From assembly GCA_016432585.1 (NCBI GenBank), contig CP066696.1, positions 1-64,000 on the forward strand: DNA of 64,000 bases, read 5' to 3'. Made by a program: the position numbers and the translations under genes. This document shows, piece by piece, positions 1 through 8,115 of this stretch. Below the pieces are notes generated by a model. The model had not been told where the DNA came from, searched no databases, and saw only the letters and a program-made list of their open reading frames with translations. Source of the DNA: Candidatus Saccharibacteria bacterium (GTDB taxonomy: Bacteria; Patescibacteriota; Saccharimonadia; Saccharimonadales; Saccharimonadaceae). Position 1 is the first letter of the stretch. Each line of letters opens with the position of its first letter.

Positions 1-1
1 A

Positions 2-250
2 AATGCCGAACTCACCCGCGTTAACGTAGACGTTGCTGATTACAAAAAACAGCACGCCGAAAAGGTTGCTGCAGACGCGCGTGTTTGGATTGAAGAGGTT
101 CGTAGAACCGGTGACTCGCATATTGCAGATCTTAATGCAGCCGACCGACGCGTTGTTCACCGCGTTGCCGATGAATACGACGATATTCGCACCTTTTCTG
201 AGGGCGAAGGTCGTGACCGCCGAATCGTTATTGTACAAAAGAGCTCCTAG
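2..250 (+). CDS. jag: Jag/KhpB-type RNA-binding protein, C-terminal part (5' end outside window)
   Basis: Only the last 82 codons are present; the frame is open from base 2 to TAG at 248-250. The visible part reads as the end of a KH-like region followed by an R3H domain, with the pattern RRVVHRVADEYDDI then SEGEGRDRRIVI. This is the usual C-terminus of Jag (SpoIIIJ-associated protein, KhpB). In the family these are cytoplasmic single-strand RNA-binding proteins, normally encoded just after yidC, and linked to cell-wall growth and division. The N-terminal Jag domain cannot be seen. The gene runs into a palindrome shared with the convergent glycosyltransferase gene, and both proteins end in KSS because the DNA is self-complementary there. 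The assignment rests on the R3H signature. Confidence 0.85.
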   Translation, partial: NAELTRVNVDVADYKKQHAEKVAADARVWIEEVRRTGDSHIADLNAADRRVVHRVADEYDDIRTFSEGEGRDRRIVIVQKSS

Positions 251-260
251 GAGCTCTTTT
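237..260. terminator. Bidirectional palindromic terminator containing both stop codons
   Basis: A perfect palindrome has arms AAAAGAGCTC and GAGCTCTTTT around a CTAG centre. The A run and T run give a U tract in either direction. The central CTAG (247-250) holds the stop of jag (TAG, 248-250) and, on the other strand, the stop of the convergent gene (complement of 247-249). It is very compact, with no untranslated space after either gene. Confidence 0.85.
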
Positions 261-1341
261 TAAGTGCGTTCATGTAGATTGCGTGGGTTTGTTTTGCCAT
301 ACGCTTCCACGAGTATTTTTTAACTTGTTTGGCGCCTTTTTTAATAAGTGATTCACGGAGTGCTTTGCTGGCAAGAATGTCGCCAATAGCACGAGCCATA
401 TCGTTGACGTCGAAGGGGTCAAAGTAGTGTGCTGCATCTTCATATATCTCGGGAAGGCATGTCGCCGAGCTACTGGCAACAGGCGCGCCATATCCCATAG
501 CTTCAAGGGCTGGTAGGCCGAAACCTTCCATAATTGAAGGGAATACGTAGGCATCACAGTTCTTAAATAACCAGTCGCGCTGCTCGTCTTCGACAAAGCC
601 GGTAAAATGAATATTTTTATAGCCTTTGCTTTTAAAATACGCTTCGTTCTTAAGGGCACCCGGGGTTTTGCGTCCTACTAAAATAAGACCTAAATCGGGA
701 TAGCTTTCAAGAAGCAGCTGATGCGCGTCGCCAAGTCGGCGAATATTTTTGTAATCTGACTGCTGGCCGACATACATAATAAATTTTTTGAATGGGTGCT
801 TGTAGGGCTTGAGCTTGTCAAAAAACACATCAGCCGCCTCGTAGGTACGAGTTATTTTATTCTCGGGAATATGCGAATAGTCCATGTACTCTTTTTTGAC
901 ATAATCTGTAGGAACGATAATATGTTCGTTCGTTTTTGCGATGCGCTTAAAAAGATAGCGACCCACAAGCTGCTTTGAGTGATACATAAGCCAGTTTTTG
1001 TCGGTATTGTACGTCTTTAGTAGGTTAAGATCGTGGACGGTAGTTACTTTTTTGCCACTATATAAAAGCGGTTGTTGTGGCATGCAAAAATGAACAAGAT
1101 CGGCATTTAATGTATCGAGGAATGCTTTAAATTTCGTTTGCTCTTCGAAAGAATAATTAGCAAAGTCGGCAGCGATAACCTTGAAGTTCTTATTTGAAGG
1201 CTTAAAAAAATCAAGGTCTTTTGTTGGAACGAGAATGCTATAGTGATTGGTTTTATCGATTTCTTGCAGGTAATAAACAAGGCGTTCAACGTAGCGGCCA
1301 GTAGATGTATTGATAATTCGTGCGTCGATGGCAATATGCAT
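247..1341 (-). CDS. GT4-family glycosyltransferase
   Basis: A 364-residue cytoplasmic or membrane-associated GT-B glycosyltransferase. It would transfer a sugar from a nucleotide donor to a glycan or lipid acceptor. The N-terminus reads MHIAIDARIINTSTGRYV, typical of the acceptor domain. The C-terminal half has YVGQQSDYKNIRRL and the donor-site E-x7-E motif in SIMEGFGLPALEAMGYGAPV. The open frame extends upstream, but the ATG at 1341 is preferred: it begins the conserved fold and lies 9 nt after a TATAAT box, so the mRNA would be nearly leaderless. The gene is divergent from the cupin gene and convergent with jag. The substrate is unknown. Confidence 0.88.
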   Translation of the reverse strand: MHIAIDARIINTSTGRYVERLVYYLQEIDKTNHYSILVPTKDLDFFKPSNKNFKVIAADFANYSFEEQTKFKAFLDTLNADLVHFCMPQQPLLYSGKKVTTVHDLNLLKTYNTDKNWLMYHSKQLVGRYLFKRIAKTNEHIIVPTDYVKKEYMDYSHIPENKITRTYEAADVFFDKLKPYKHPFKKFIMYVGQQSDYKNIRRLGDAHQLLLESYPDLGLILVGRKTPGALKNEAYFKSKGYKNIHFTGFVEDEQRDWLFKNCDAYVFPSIMEGFGLPALEAMGYGAPVASSSATCLPEIYEDAAHYFDPFDVNDMARAIGDILASKALRESLIKKGAKQVKKYSWKRMAKQTHAIYMNALKKSS

Positions 1342-1350
1342 AGTGTTACT

Positions 1351-1365
1351 ATTATACGGTATAAT
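1351..1365. promoter_or_regulatory. Divergent, overlapping -10 elements in a near-palindrome
   Basis: ATTATACGGTATAAT carries TATAAT on the plus strand (1360-1365) and on the minus strand (1356-1351). Each ends 9 nt before the start codon of its gene (ATG at 1375 and at 1341), so both transcripts should be leaderless or almost so. Whether both -10 boxes are used at once cannot be told from sequence. Confidence 0.7.
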
Positions 1366-1374
1366 AGAGGGAGT

Positions 1375-1923
1375 ATGCATCAGTTGCTTCGAAATATACA
1401 TAAGTTCGATATCGAGAGTGATATTGAAAAGAGCGTCCTTGTGAGTGAGCTTTGCCGCAATATAGAGGATAGCGGCTATAAGGTAGTTGAATTGAACGAC
1501 CAAAAACCTTGGGGTGCGTATATTCGTATCGACAGCACTCAGGCGGACGAATTTGTAAACGAGTTCTTCCCTGGCCTTACGCCGATCCAGGCGAGGTTAG
1601 GTGTAGAAGCCGCCGAACTGAGCCCGAAGATTCTTATTGTAGCACCTGGCCAGCGCCTCAGCTGGCAGTATCATAACCGCCGAGCAGAACGGTGGGCATT
1701 TTTAACCGATGGCCATTACCATAAAAGCGCTTCAGATGAGCAGGGCAATCCTATCGCGGTGACCGCCGGGCATGTTATTCAGTTCGCAAAGGGCGAGCGG
1801 CATCGTTTGGCCGGCATGAAAGACACATACACGATTGTGGCCGAAATTTGGCAGCATACCGACAAAAATGACCTCTCTAATGAGGATGATATTATTCGCC
1901 TTGCAGACGATTACGATCGTTGA
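1375..1923 (+). CDS. Mannose-6-phosphate isomerase type II-like cupin
   Basis: A 182-residue cytoplasmic cupin. It has KPWGAYIRI near residue 45, SWQYHNRRAERWAFL (metal-binding His/Glu region) and a C-terminal DDIIRLADDYDR. These match the isomerase half of type II phosphomannose isomerase/GDP-mannose pyrophosphorylase proteins, here without the nucleotidyltransferase half. By family it would interconvert mannose-6-P and fructose-6-P or a related sugar phosphate for surface-sugar synthesis. The ATG at 1375 is chosen because TATAAT ends 9 nt before it; upstream in-frame starts would lie before the predicted transcription start. The 3' end overlaps the convergent gtrA by 13 nt. Confidence 0.8.
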   Translation: MHQLLRNIHKFDIESDIEKSVLVSELCRNIEDSGYKVVELNDQKPWGAYIRIDSTQADEFVNEFFPGLTPIQARLGVEAAELSPKILIVAPGQRLSWQYHNRRAERWAFLTDGHYHKSASDEQGNPIAVTAGHVIQFAKGERHRLAGMKDTYTIVAEIWQHTDKNDLSNEDDIIRLADDYDR

Positions 1924-2330
1924 TTTGGCTGCTTTGTAAAAACAACCCGTGAGTACATGGTGTAATTCCACACGAGCGACACAACCGTCGCAACGAGTTT
2001 TGCAATCAGAAGTGTGAGGTTATCTGGAATTCTTAGCCCGCTAAAGGCTGCGGTCACAACATAAATAACGACGGTTTGTAACACCCAAAGGCCAAAAAGC
2101 GTTATGGCGACAAAGAATACTATTTCGCGAACAATATTAGTGTCGGTTGTTTTGAACGTATATTTTTTATTGGCAAAAAAGCTAAAACAAAACGCAGCAG
2201 TTGTAGAAATGATGTTAGATGTAATAACGGGTAGGCCGAAAGATCGTAGAAGAAACAAAAGGCCAAAGTCGATCGCGGTATTGAGGCCGCCAACAAGTAC
2301 GAACCTCATTTTTTGTGAGTTATTTTTCAT
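1911..2330 (-). CDS. GtrA-like membrane protein
   Basis: About 139 residues with four hydrophobic segments. The pattern RFVLVGGLNTAIDFGLLFLL at the N-terminus and FFANKKYTF in the middle are hallmarks of the GtrA family. These small inner-membrane proteins are proposed to flip or position polyprenyl-phosphate-linked sugars. The gene overlaps the end of the GtrB-like gene upstream by 11 nt, so the pair is probably co-translated. The GTG three bases earlier is also in frame; the ATG at 2330 is preferred. Confidence 0.88.
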   Translation of the reverse strand: MKNNSQKMRFVLVGGLNTAIDFGLLFLLRSFGLPVITSNIISTTAAFCFSFFANKKYTFKTTDTNIVREIVFFVAITLFGLWVLQTVVIYVVTAAFSGLRIPDNLTLLIAKLVATVVSLVWNYTMYSRVVFTKQPNQRS

Positions 2331-3267
2331 CACTTGGGTGATATTCCTCTACGAAATACAGCGGACGGTTTTTTGTTTCGTTAAAAATACGGCCAATATA
2401 TTCGCCAATAACCCCCAGGGAAAGTAGCTGCACGCCACCGAGGAACAGAATAGCGGCCATCATAGATGGATACCCGGCGAGGTCGGTGCCGAAGAACAAT
2501 GTACGAATAACAAGGTAAAGCATGTAGGCGAAGGCAAAAAACGAAACAACAAGCCCTGTATAGGTAGAAAAACGCAATGGCGATGTTGTGAAAGATACAA
2601 TGCCTTCAATAGCGAGATCGACGAGCTTGAAATAGTTCCATTTGGTTTCACCGGCTACCCTAGGATCGCGGTTATAGGTAATTTCTTTCTTTTTGTAGCC
2701 AATCCAGCTAAACATGCCTTTGGTGTAGCGCTGACTTTCGCGTATTTGGCGTAGTGCGTCAACGCAGCGCCTATCAAGAAGGCGGAAGTCGCCCGTATCT
2801 TGCTGGATAGGAATTCGGGTTGATTTTTGTAAGACCTTATAAAAGGTTTTAGAGGTTATTTTCTTTAACCAAGTTTCACCCTTTCGGCTGGTGCGTCGCG
2901 CGTAGACATCGTCGTAGCCTTGTTCCCAAAGCTGGATCATTTGCGGGATAAGCTCTGGCGGATCCTGCAAATCGGCATCGATGATTACTGTTGCGTCGCC
3001 GGTGACGTGGTCGAGGCCGGCAATCATGGCCGTTTCTTTACCAAAGTTGCGCGAAAGATTGACATAGGCAATGCGATGATCGTTTTCGGCGTAGGTTTTG
3101 ATTATTTCGAGCGTTTTATCGCGGCTTCCGTCGTTGACAAAAAGGAATTCAAAATCGTAATCGACCGTTTCGCCGGCAAGTTTATTGAGCCGTTCATAAA
3201 GGTGTCGAAGCGCTTCTTCTTCGTTGTAAGCAGGGATAAGGAGACTGATTTTTTTACGGTGTTTCAT
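2320..3267 (-). CDS. GtrB-like polyprenyl-phosphate glycosyltransferase (GT2)
   Basis: A 315-residue GT2 enzyme of the DPM1/GtrB type. It should load a sugar from a nucleotide donor onto undecaprenyl phosphate at the inner face of the membrane. Visible motifs are SLLIPAYNEEEAL, FVNDGSRDKT, the metal-binding IDADLQDPPELIP and TGDFRLLDR. Two transmembrane helices follow near residues 235-300, with the conserved SLGVIGEYIGRI before the C-terminus. A minus-strand TATACT (3280-3275) ends 7 nt before the ATG, implying a leaderless mRNA. It forms a pair with GtrA, which fits export of a side-chain sugar. Confidence 0.92.
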   Translation of the reverse strand: MKHRKKISLLIPAYNEEEALRHLYERLNKLAGETVDYDFEFLFVNDGSRDKTLEIIKTYAENDHRIAYVNLSRNFGKETAMIAGLDHVTGDATVIIDADLQDPPELIPQMIQLWEQGYDDVYARRTSRKGETWLKKITSKTFYKVLQKSTRIPIQQDTGDFRLLDRRCVDALRQIRESQRYTKGMFSWIGYKKKEITYNRDPRVAGETKWNYFKLVDLAIEGIVSFTTSPLRFSTYTGLVVSFFAFAYMLYLVIRTLFFGTDLAGYPSMMAAILFLGGVQLLSLGVIGEYIGRIFNETKNRPLYFVEEYHPSDEK

Positions 3268-3280
3268 TGCTATAAGTATA

Positions 3281-4123
3281 TCACTTTACTGATTGAACAA
3301 GACTAGTGATACTGTTGAAAGTTTGGACGCCAACACTGGCGAGTGCGGCAGTTTTAGCGTTCGCCGATTCATCTATAGAGCCCAAGATTGCGCCCGCATG
3401 GCCAAGTGGAATACCGGCTGGCGCTTCGTGGCCCGCGACGCAAGCATAAACAGGCTTTGTGATATTTTGCGCAATATACTTGGCCGCGTGCTGTTCGCTA
3501 GTGCCGCCAATCTCGCCGATAAGAATAATCGCAGTGACGTCTGGGTCGTTTTGGAATAAGGAGAGACAGTCAACAAAACTAGTTCCCTGAATGCGGTCAC
3601 CGCCAATACCAATGATGTACTTCTGCCCAATACCGCGCGCCGTAAGACCTGCTGCGACTTCGTAGGTAAGCGTGCCCGAGCGGCTAACGACGGCCATAGA
3701 GCCGGGAAGACCCATGGCTGCCGGTATGATACCAAGTTTGCGAAGGCCGGGCATAAGGACACCTGGGCAATTGGGGCCTATAAGTACAACTTTGGCTGCG
3801 TCGGCACGATTTTTTACTTCAAGCATGTCATGAATAGGAATACCTTCGGTGATACATACAACAAGGGGGATACGTGCTTCGATAGCCTCGAGAAGGGCGT
3901 TTTTTGCAAACGGGGCGGGTACAAAAACAACGGTTGCGTCGACAGGCATATCTTTTTTTATGTCTGCAATTGTATTGTAAACGGGAATGCCAGCAACGCT
4001 TAGGCCGGCTTTTCCAGGAGATGTTCCCGCTACGATATTTGTGCCAGCATCGATCATTTGTGCTGTATGAAACGAACCATGACTACCGGTAATTCCCTGA
4101 ACAATGACGTTTTTTGCGTTCAT
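3281..4123 (-). CDS. sucD: Succinyl-CoA synthetase (ADP-forming) alpha subunit
   Basis: A 280-residue cytoplasmic subunit that, with SucC, interconverts succinyl-CoA + ADP + Pi and succinate + ATP + CoA. Motifs: NVIVQGITGSHG and AGTSPGKAG (CoA-binding Rossmann part), LIGPNCPGV, VSRSGTLTYE, IGIGGDRIQG, and PLGHAGAILG, which contains the phosphohistidine. Length is near the family norm. The start at 4123 is preferred because AGGGAAG stands just upstream. An ATG at 4138, almost touching the sucC stop, would add five residues. No other TCA-cycle gene lies in the window. Confidence 0.92.
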   Translation of the reverse strand: MNAKNVIVQGITGSHGSFHTAQMIDAGTNIVAGTSPGKAGLSVAGIPVYNTIADIKKDMPVDATVVFVPAPFAKNALLEAIEARIPLVVCITEGIPIHDMLEVKNRADAAKVVLIGPNCPGVLMPGLRKLGIIPAAMGLPGSMAVVSRSGTLTYEVAAGLTARGIGQKYIIGIGGDRIQGTSFVDCLSLFQNDPDVTAIILIGEIGGTSEQHAAKYIAQNITKPVYACVAGHEAPAGIPLGHAGAILGSIDESANAKTAALASVGVQTFNSITSLVQSVK

Positions 4124-4130
4124 TACTTCC

Positions 4131-5192
4131 CTATTCATGAGTAACCTCGGCCTTTGCGGCAAGCAAGCATTCTTCGAGAGTAGCGAGAGTGGGGATGTTT
4201 TCGCTTGCTAAAATCGAAACGGCATCTTCAAAGTTTGTGCCAGCTAATCGAATATATAAAGGCGGTAGTTTGGTGATGCTCTTTTTTGCTTCGAGAATAG
4301 CTTTTGCGACCTCGTCGCAGCGAGTTATTCCTGCAAAAATATTGATAACAATCGCTTTTATATCTGGGAATTCCATGATTTTTGAAAAGGCAGCGATAAT
4401 TGTACCCGCTGTGGCACCTCCGCCGATATCTAAAAAATTTGCAGGTTTCATGCCGTGTGCCGCAACGGCATCGACAGTAGCCATGGCAAGTCCTGCGCCA
4501 TTTGCAATTGTCGCGATAGTTCCCGACGGGTCAAGTATGACGAAATTAGCACTAGAAGCCTGGTTTTCGTATGCTTTCCAATCTGGGTGTCGAAAAGAAG
4601 CGCTGTCGTCGAGTTCCATTTTACAATCACCGCATATGAGCGAATTGTTTTTGGTGAGAATAAGAGGGTTGATCTCGATAAGTGTTGCATCGCTCCTAAT
4701 AAAAGTTGCAAATAGCTTGGCGATGAATGGTGTTACAAGGTCAACTGGAAGTTGAAGACGCGCTGCTGCTTGTTGGGCGCTATCGTCGATCGACTGAAGA
4801 GTAATAGGAATATTCAAAAAGTCGGTCGTGTGTTGTTCGACTTCAACACCTCCTTCCGGGTGGGCGATAAGGCGTATTGTGGCCGAGTCACGATCGATAA
4901 GGAGTGAAAGATAGCATTCACGCTCTATGGTAATAACTTCTTCAGCTAAGATGGTTTTTGGCAGGTAACCCTGAATAGGCAGCGCGAGGATCGCATCGAT
5001 TGTAGTTTGCAGGATACCTTTATCGCTAACGATTTTAATGCCACCCGCCTTACCACGGCCACCTACGGGAACTTGCGATTTAAGGACGACAGGGAGAGAT
5101 CCGTGATATATATTAGTAATAAGCTGTGACGATGGAATGGGTAGATCGCTACCTTTTAGAACCGCTTTTGCTTCATGCTCGAGTAATCTCAT
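4131..5192 (-). CDS. sucC: Succinyl-CoA synthetase (ADP-forming) beta subunit
   Basis: A 353-residue beta subunit, somewhat shorter than the usual ~385. It has the ATP-grasp GGRGKAGG nucleotide loop near residue 45, ATLIEINPLI near 175, FLDIGGGATAGTI and the NIFAGITRCDEVAKAI phosphate-site region near 285-300. It precedes sucD in the same operon (7 nt gap), so the enzyme should be a normal alpha/beta complex. In a bacterium lacking a TCA cycle it could supply ATP by substrate-level phosphorylation from an acyl-CoA or make acyl-CoA; the true substrate is not readable from sequence. Confidence 0.92.
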   Translation of the reverse strand: MRLLEHEAKAVLKGSDLPIPSSQLITNIYHGSLPVVLKSQVPVGGRGKAGGIKIVSDKGILQTTIDAILALPIQGYLPKTILAEEVITIERECYLSLLIDRDSATIRLIAHPEGGVEVEQHTTDFLNIPITLQSIDDSAQQAAARLQLPVDLVTPFIAKLFATFIRSDATLIEINPLILTKNNSLICGDCKMELDDSASFRHPDWKAYENQASSANFVILDPSGTIATIANGAGLAMATVDAVAAHGMKPANFLDIGGGATAGTIIAAFSKIMEFPDIKAIVINIFAGITRCDEVAKAILEAKKSITKLPPLYIRLAGTNFEDAVSILASENIPTLATLEECLLAAKAEVTHE

Positions 5193-5272
5193 ATCTTTCT
5201 AGCGTATCAAAGTAATTCTGTTTTGTCTTTTGGTGGGAAAGGAGCTAATGGTATATAATAATGGCAACAATC

Positions 5273-6079
5273 ATGACTAAAAAATTATTCGATAAATATC
5301 GATACTCTGCCATTCTCTTGCGGGAGTTGGTGATTACCGATTTCAAACTTCGTTATCAGGGATCAGCGCTTGGGTATCTATGGTCACTGCTTCGACCACT
5401 ATTCTTATTTGTTATTTTATATGTCGTTTTCGTTTATTTCTTAAAAATAGGCGGCGACATTCCGCATTGGCCAGTTGCGATGCTTCTTGGAATCGTTATG
5501 TGGAACTTTTTTGCCGAGGTGACAAACCAGGGGTTAAAATCCGTAGTAGGATCGGGTGGCATTATTCGAAAAATCAATTTCCCAAAGTACGTTATTCTTT
5601 TTGCCACCAGCCTATCTGCGTTTATAAACCTTATTATTAACCTGCTCGTTGTTGGTGTTTTTATGCTTATAAATGGCGTAGAGTTCTCGTGGACGATGCT
5701 TTATGCGCCGGTATTTATTTTAGAAATCTTTATTTTTGGGCTTGGCCTTGCGTTTATTTTGAGTACGATATACGTAAAGTTTAGGGACGTGAACTACATA
5801 TGGGAGATTGTCATGCAGGCGCTGTTTTATGGATCGGCTGTATTGTTCCCGGTTGTTAAAGTCCTGGAGATGAATGCGACTGCAGGTCATGTACTTCTTC
5901 TCAACCCTGCAGCCCAGGCAATTCAGGACGCCCGGGAGGCTGTCATACCGGCGCTTTCTGCGGGAGTAAGTTCTAGTATCTTCATGACGCTTGTTCCTCT
6001 TGGTATCTCTATTGTGACAATCGTATTCGGTGCCTGGTTGTTTAAAAAGAGGTCGCCTCGTTTTGCGGAGGATATTTAA
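5273..6079 (+). CDS. ABC-2 type polysaccharide exporter permease (Wzm/TagG-like)
   Basis: A 268-residue integral membrane protein with about six transmembrane helices. The N-terminal region RELVITDFKLRYQGSALGYLWSLLRP is typical of Wzm/TagG/RfbA permeases, which move lipid-linked glycans or teichoic acids across the membrane. The ATG at 5261 sits only 1 nt after TATAAT (5254-5259) and so lies upstream of the expected transcription start. The in-frame ATG at 5273 is therefore preferred. The ATP-binding partner begins 1 nt after its stop. Confidence 0.9.
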   Translation: MTKKLFDKYRYSAILLRELVITDFKLRYQGSALGYLWSLLRPLFLFVILYVVFVYFLKIGGDIPHWPVAMLLGIVMWNFFAEVTNQGLKSVVGSGGIIRKINFPKYVILFATSLSAFINLIINLLVVGVFMLINGVEFSWTMLYAPVFILEIFIFGLGLAFILSTIYVKFRDVNYIWEIVMQALFYGSAVLFPVVKVLEMNATAGHVLLLNPAAQAIQDAREAVIPALSAGVSSSIFMTLVPLGISIVTIVFGAWLFKKRSPRFAEDI

Positions 6080-6080
6080 C

Positions 6081-7268
6081 ATGACGGCAAAACCTGTAAT
6101 AGAAGTGAAGAATGTTCATAAGGAATTTTACCTTCCGCACCACAAGAGTGATTCGATTAAGGACAGCATTGTTCACATCTTCGATAAGAAGGATAAAGGA
6201 GCGGACTATTACAAGGCGCTAAAGGGTATTTCGTTTGACGTTAAAGAGGGTGAATTTTTAGGAATTGTGGGCCGAAACGGTAGCGGTAAGAGTACACTAT
6301 TAAAGATTCTATCTAATATTTACGTGCCCACTAGCGGTCATGTCAGGCATTTTGGGAAGCTGGTGCCATTTATCGAACTGGGCGTTGGATTTAAAGCTGA
6401 ACTGACAGGGCGAGAAAACGTTTATTTGAACGGTGCGCTTCTTGGATTTTCCAAAAAGGAAATGGACGAACGATATGATGAAATCGTCGCTTTCTCTGAA
6501 CTTGAGAAATTTATGGATCAGAAGCTCAAAAACTATTCGAGCGGCATGAAGGTTCGGCTTGCTTTTTCTGTGGCGACTCACGCCGACGCAGATATTCTTT
6601 TGCTCGATGAGGTATTAGCGGTGGGTGATGCAGATTTTCAGCGTAAATGCTATGACTACTTTAAGTCACTTAAGCAACAGAAGAAGACGATTATTTTCGT
6701 TACTCACAGTATGGGGGCGGTGCGTGAATATTGTGACAGAGCTATTCTCATACAGGATGGAAAGATTACGCACGAAGGTTCTCCTGATGACGTGGCCGAC
6801 GAATACCTTAAGATGTTTAATAAGCCCTCTGATAATAAAAATGAAAAAAGTGGAAAACGCTGGGGTAATCAAGATGTTGTTATCGACACGCTTAAGGTGG
6901 ATGTAAACAAGGATACGATCATCGTCGATGCTACGCTTCGAGCCGGCCAAGCTCCCCCTGAAAGTGACGTTAAGTTCGGCTTTAGGATAAAAGACAGCCA
7001 AGGAAAAGTAATAGCTGGTGCCAATAATCTTAATGTTGGAGGTGCGACACATATGACATTCAAGTCGGGTGAGGTGAAAAACCTTGTGTTTACGATGCCG
7101 AATATATTTGGAAGCGCTATTTATCACCTTAGTGCGACGGTTAATCTTATGGATGGCATAACTACCTGTGATAACTGGGAGGATGTTGCTACATTTAGTA
7201 ACACGAAAGACAATGTTCATTACCCTGTTGTATGTCCGGCAGAGCTAACGGTGAAAGACAATGCCTAA
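6081..7268 (+). CDS. Polysaccharide ABC exporter ATP-binding protein with C-terminal substrate-binding domain (Wzt-like)
   Basis: A 395-residue ATPase. The nucleotide domain (about residues 1-250) has Walker A GRNGSGKST, signature YSSGMKVRLAF, Walker B ADILLLDEVLAVGD and the switch THS. Residues ~265-395 form a beta-rich extension like the Wzt C-terminal domain, which in O-antigen exporters recognises the finished or capped polymer end. The ATG at 6081 follows GGAGGATATTTAAC; the longer open frame upstream lies inside wzm. It overlaps the next gene by 8 nt. A Wzt_C domain suggests that this exporter recognises a modified chain end. Confidence 0.92.
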   Translation: MTAKPVIEVKNVHKEFYLPHHKSDSIKDSIVHIFDKKDKGADYYKALKGISFDVKEGEFLGIVGRNGSGKSTLLKILSNIYVPTSGHVRHFGKLVPFIELGVGFKAELTGRENVYLNGALLGFSKKEMDERYDEIVAFSELEKFMDQKLKNYSSGMKVRLAFSVATHADADILLLDEVLAVGDADFQRKCYDYFKSLKQQKKTIIFVTHSMGAVREYCDRAILIQDGKITHEGSPDDVADEYLKMFNKPSDNKNEKSGKRWGNQDVVIDTLKVDVNKDTIIVDATLRAGQAPPESDVKFGFRIKDSQGKVIAGANNLNVGGATHMTFKSGEVKNLVFTMPNIFGSAIYHLSATVNLMDGITTCDNWEDVATFSNTKDNVHYPVVCPAELTVKDNA

Positions 7269-8115
7269 AATCAGCCGACTGGGACTTAAGCGTCTCTTAC
7301 TTCACCCTAATTTAGCGTATCGAAAAATAGGAAATCGAAAAAAAGCTCCGCTAAAAGTGTATTGGTGGAGGTATCAATATCCAAAAAAACTTAATTTTGG
7401 CGATGAGATTACACCCTATCTTATTGAGTATATTTGGGGTAGGAAGTGCGTATGGACTGATGTGCCGACCTGTGAGTTGGCGGGAGCCGGTTCGATCATA
7501 GGTGTATTACAGACTGAATCAAAAGGCAATGTTATTAAGGTGTGGGGCAGTGGCTTTATTGAAGAGGGTGATGATAACGACTGTTCTAATCTTGATTTTT
7601 ACGCCGTTCGCGGGCCACTTTCTAGACAGCGCGTAAAGGCGGATCGGAAAATCGCATTGGGCGACCCTGGACTACTCTCGAACCTTGCATTCGAACCTTC
7701 CCGTCAAAAAAAGTATAAGGTTGGGATTGTGGCGCATTATGTCGACAAGGAGAGCCCATTTCTTGACAAAATAAAGAACGATCCGACATATCTTTTGATT
7801 GATCCACTTCAAACACCGGCAAAAGTCGCTAAGGACATTACATCATGCGAGCTAGTTTTGTCATCGAGCCTTCATGGTCTTATTGTGGCGGATAGTTTTG
7901 CGGTTCCGAATTTCTGGATGCCGCTTTCCGATAACCTTACGGGCGGATCGTACAAGTTTAATGATTACTATATGTCGACCGAGCGAGAACTTGTTAGTGT
8001 GAAGCCTGATATCTTGGGTGATAATAGTGCGATTACCACGGCCATACAGAGCTACGTACCTGTGCGTCGACTCAGAAGGCTTCAGCGAGCTCTTATCAAG
8101 AGCTTTCCTTACTAA
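7261..8115 (+). CDS. Polysaccharide pyruvyl transferase family protein
   Basis: A 284-residue protein with features of the PS_pyruv_trans family (CsaB/WcaK-like): KLNFGDEITPYLIEYI, FYAVRGPLSRQ, ALGDPGLLS and the C-terminal LSSSLHGLIVADSFAVP, which holds the conserved Ser-Ser-x-His-Gly. By family it would transfer a pyruvyl ketal from phosphoenolpyruvate onto a surface sugar. Its ATG overlaps the end of the Wzt-like gene, so it belongs to the exporter operon and may modify the exported polymer. The 3' end overlaps the convergent glycerophosphotransferase gene by 20 nt. Confidence 0.85.
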   Translation: MPKISRLGLKRLLLHPNLAYRKIGNRKKAPLKVYWWRYQYPKKLNFGDEITPYLIEYIWGRKCVWTDVPTCELAGAGSIIGVLQTESKGNVIKVWGSGFIEEGDDNDCSNLDFYAVRGPLSRQRVKADRKIALGDPGLLSNLAFEPSRQKKYKVGIVAHYVDKESPFLDKIKNDPTYLLIDPLQTPAKVAKDITSCELVLSSSLHGLIVADSFAVPNFWMPLSDNLTGGSYKFNDYYMSTERELVSVKPDILGDNSAITTAIQSYVPVRRLRRLQRALIKSFPY

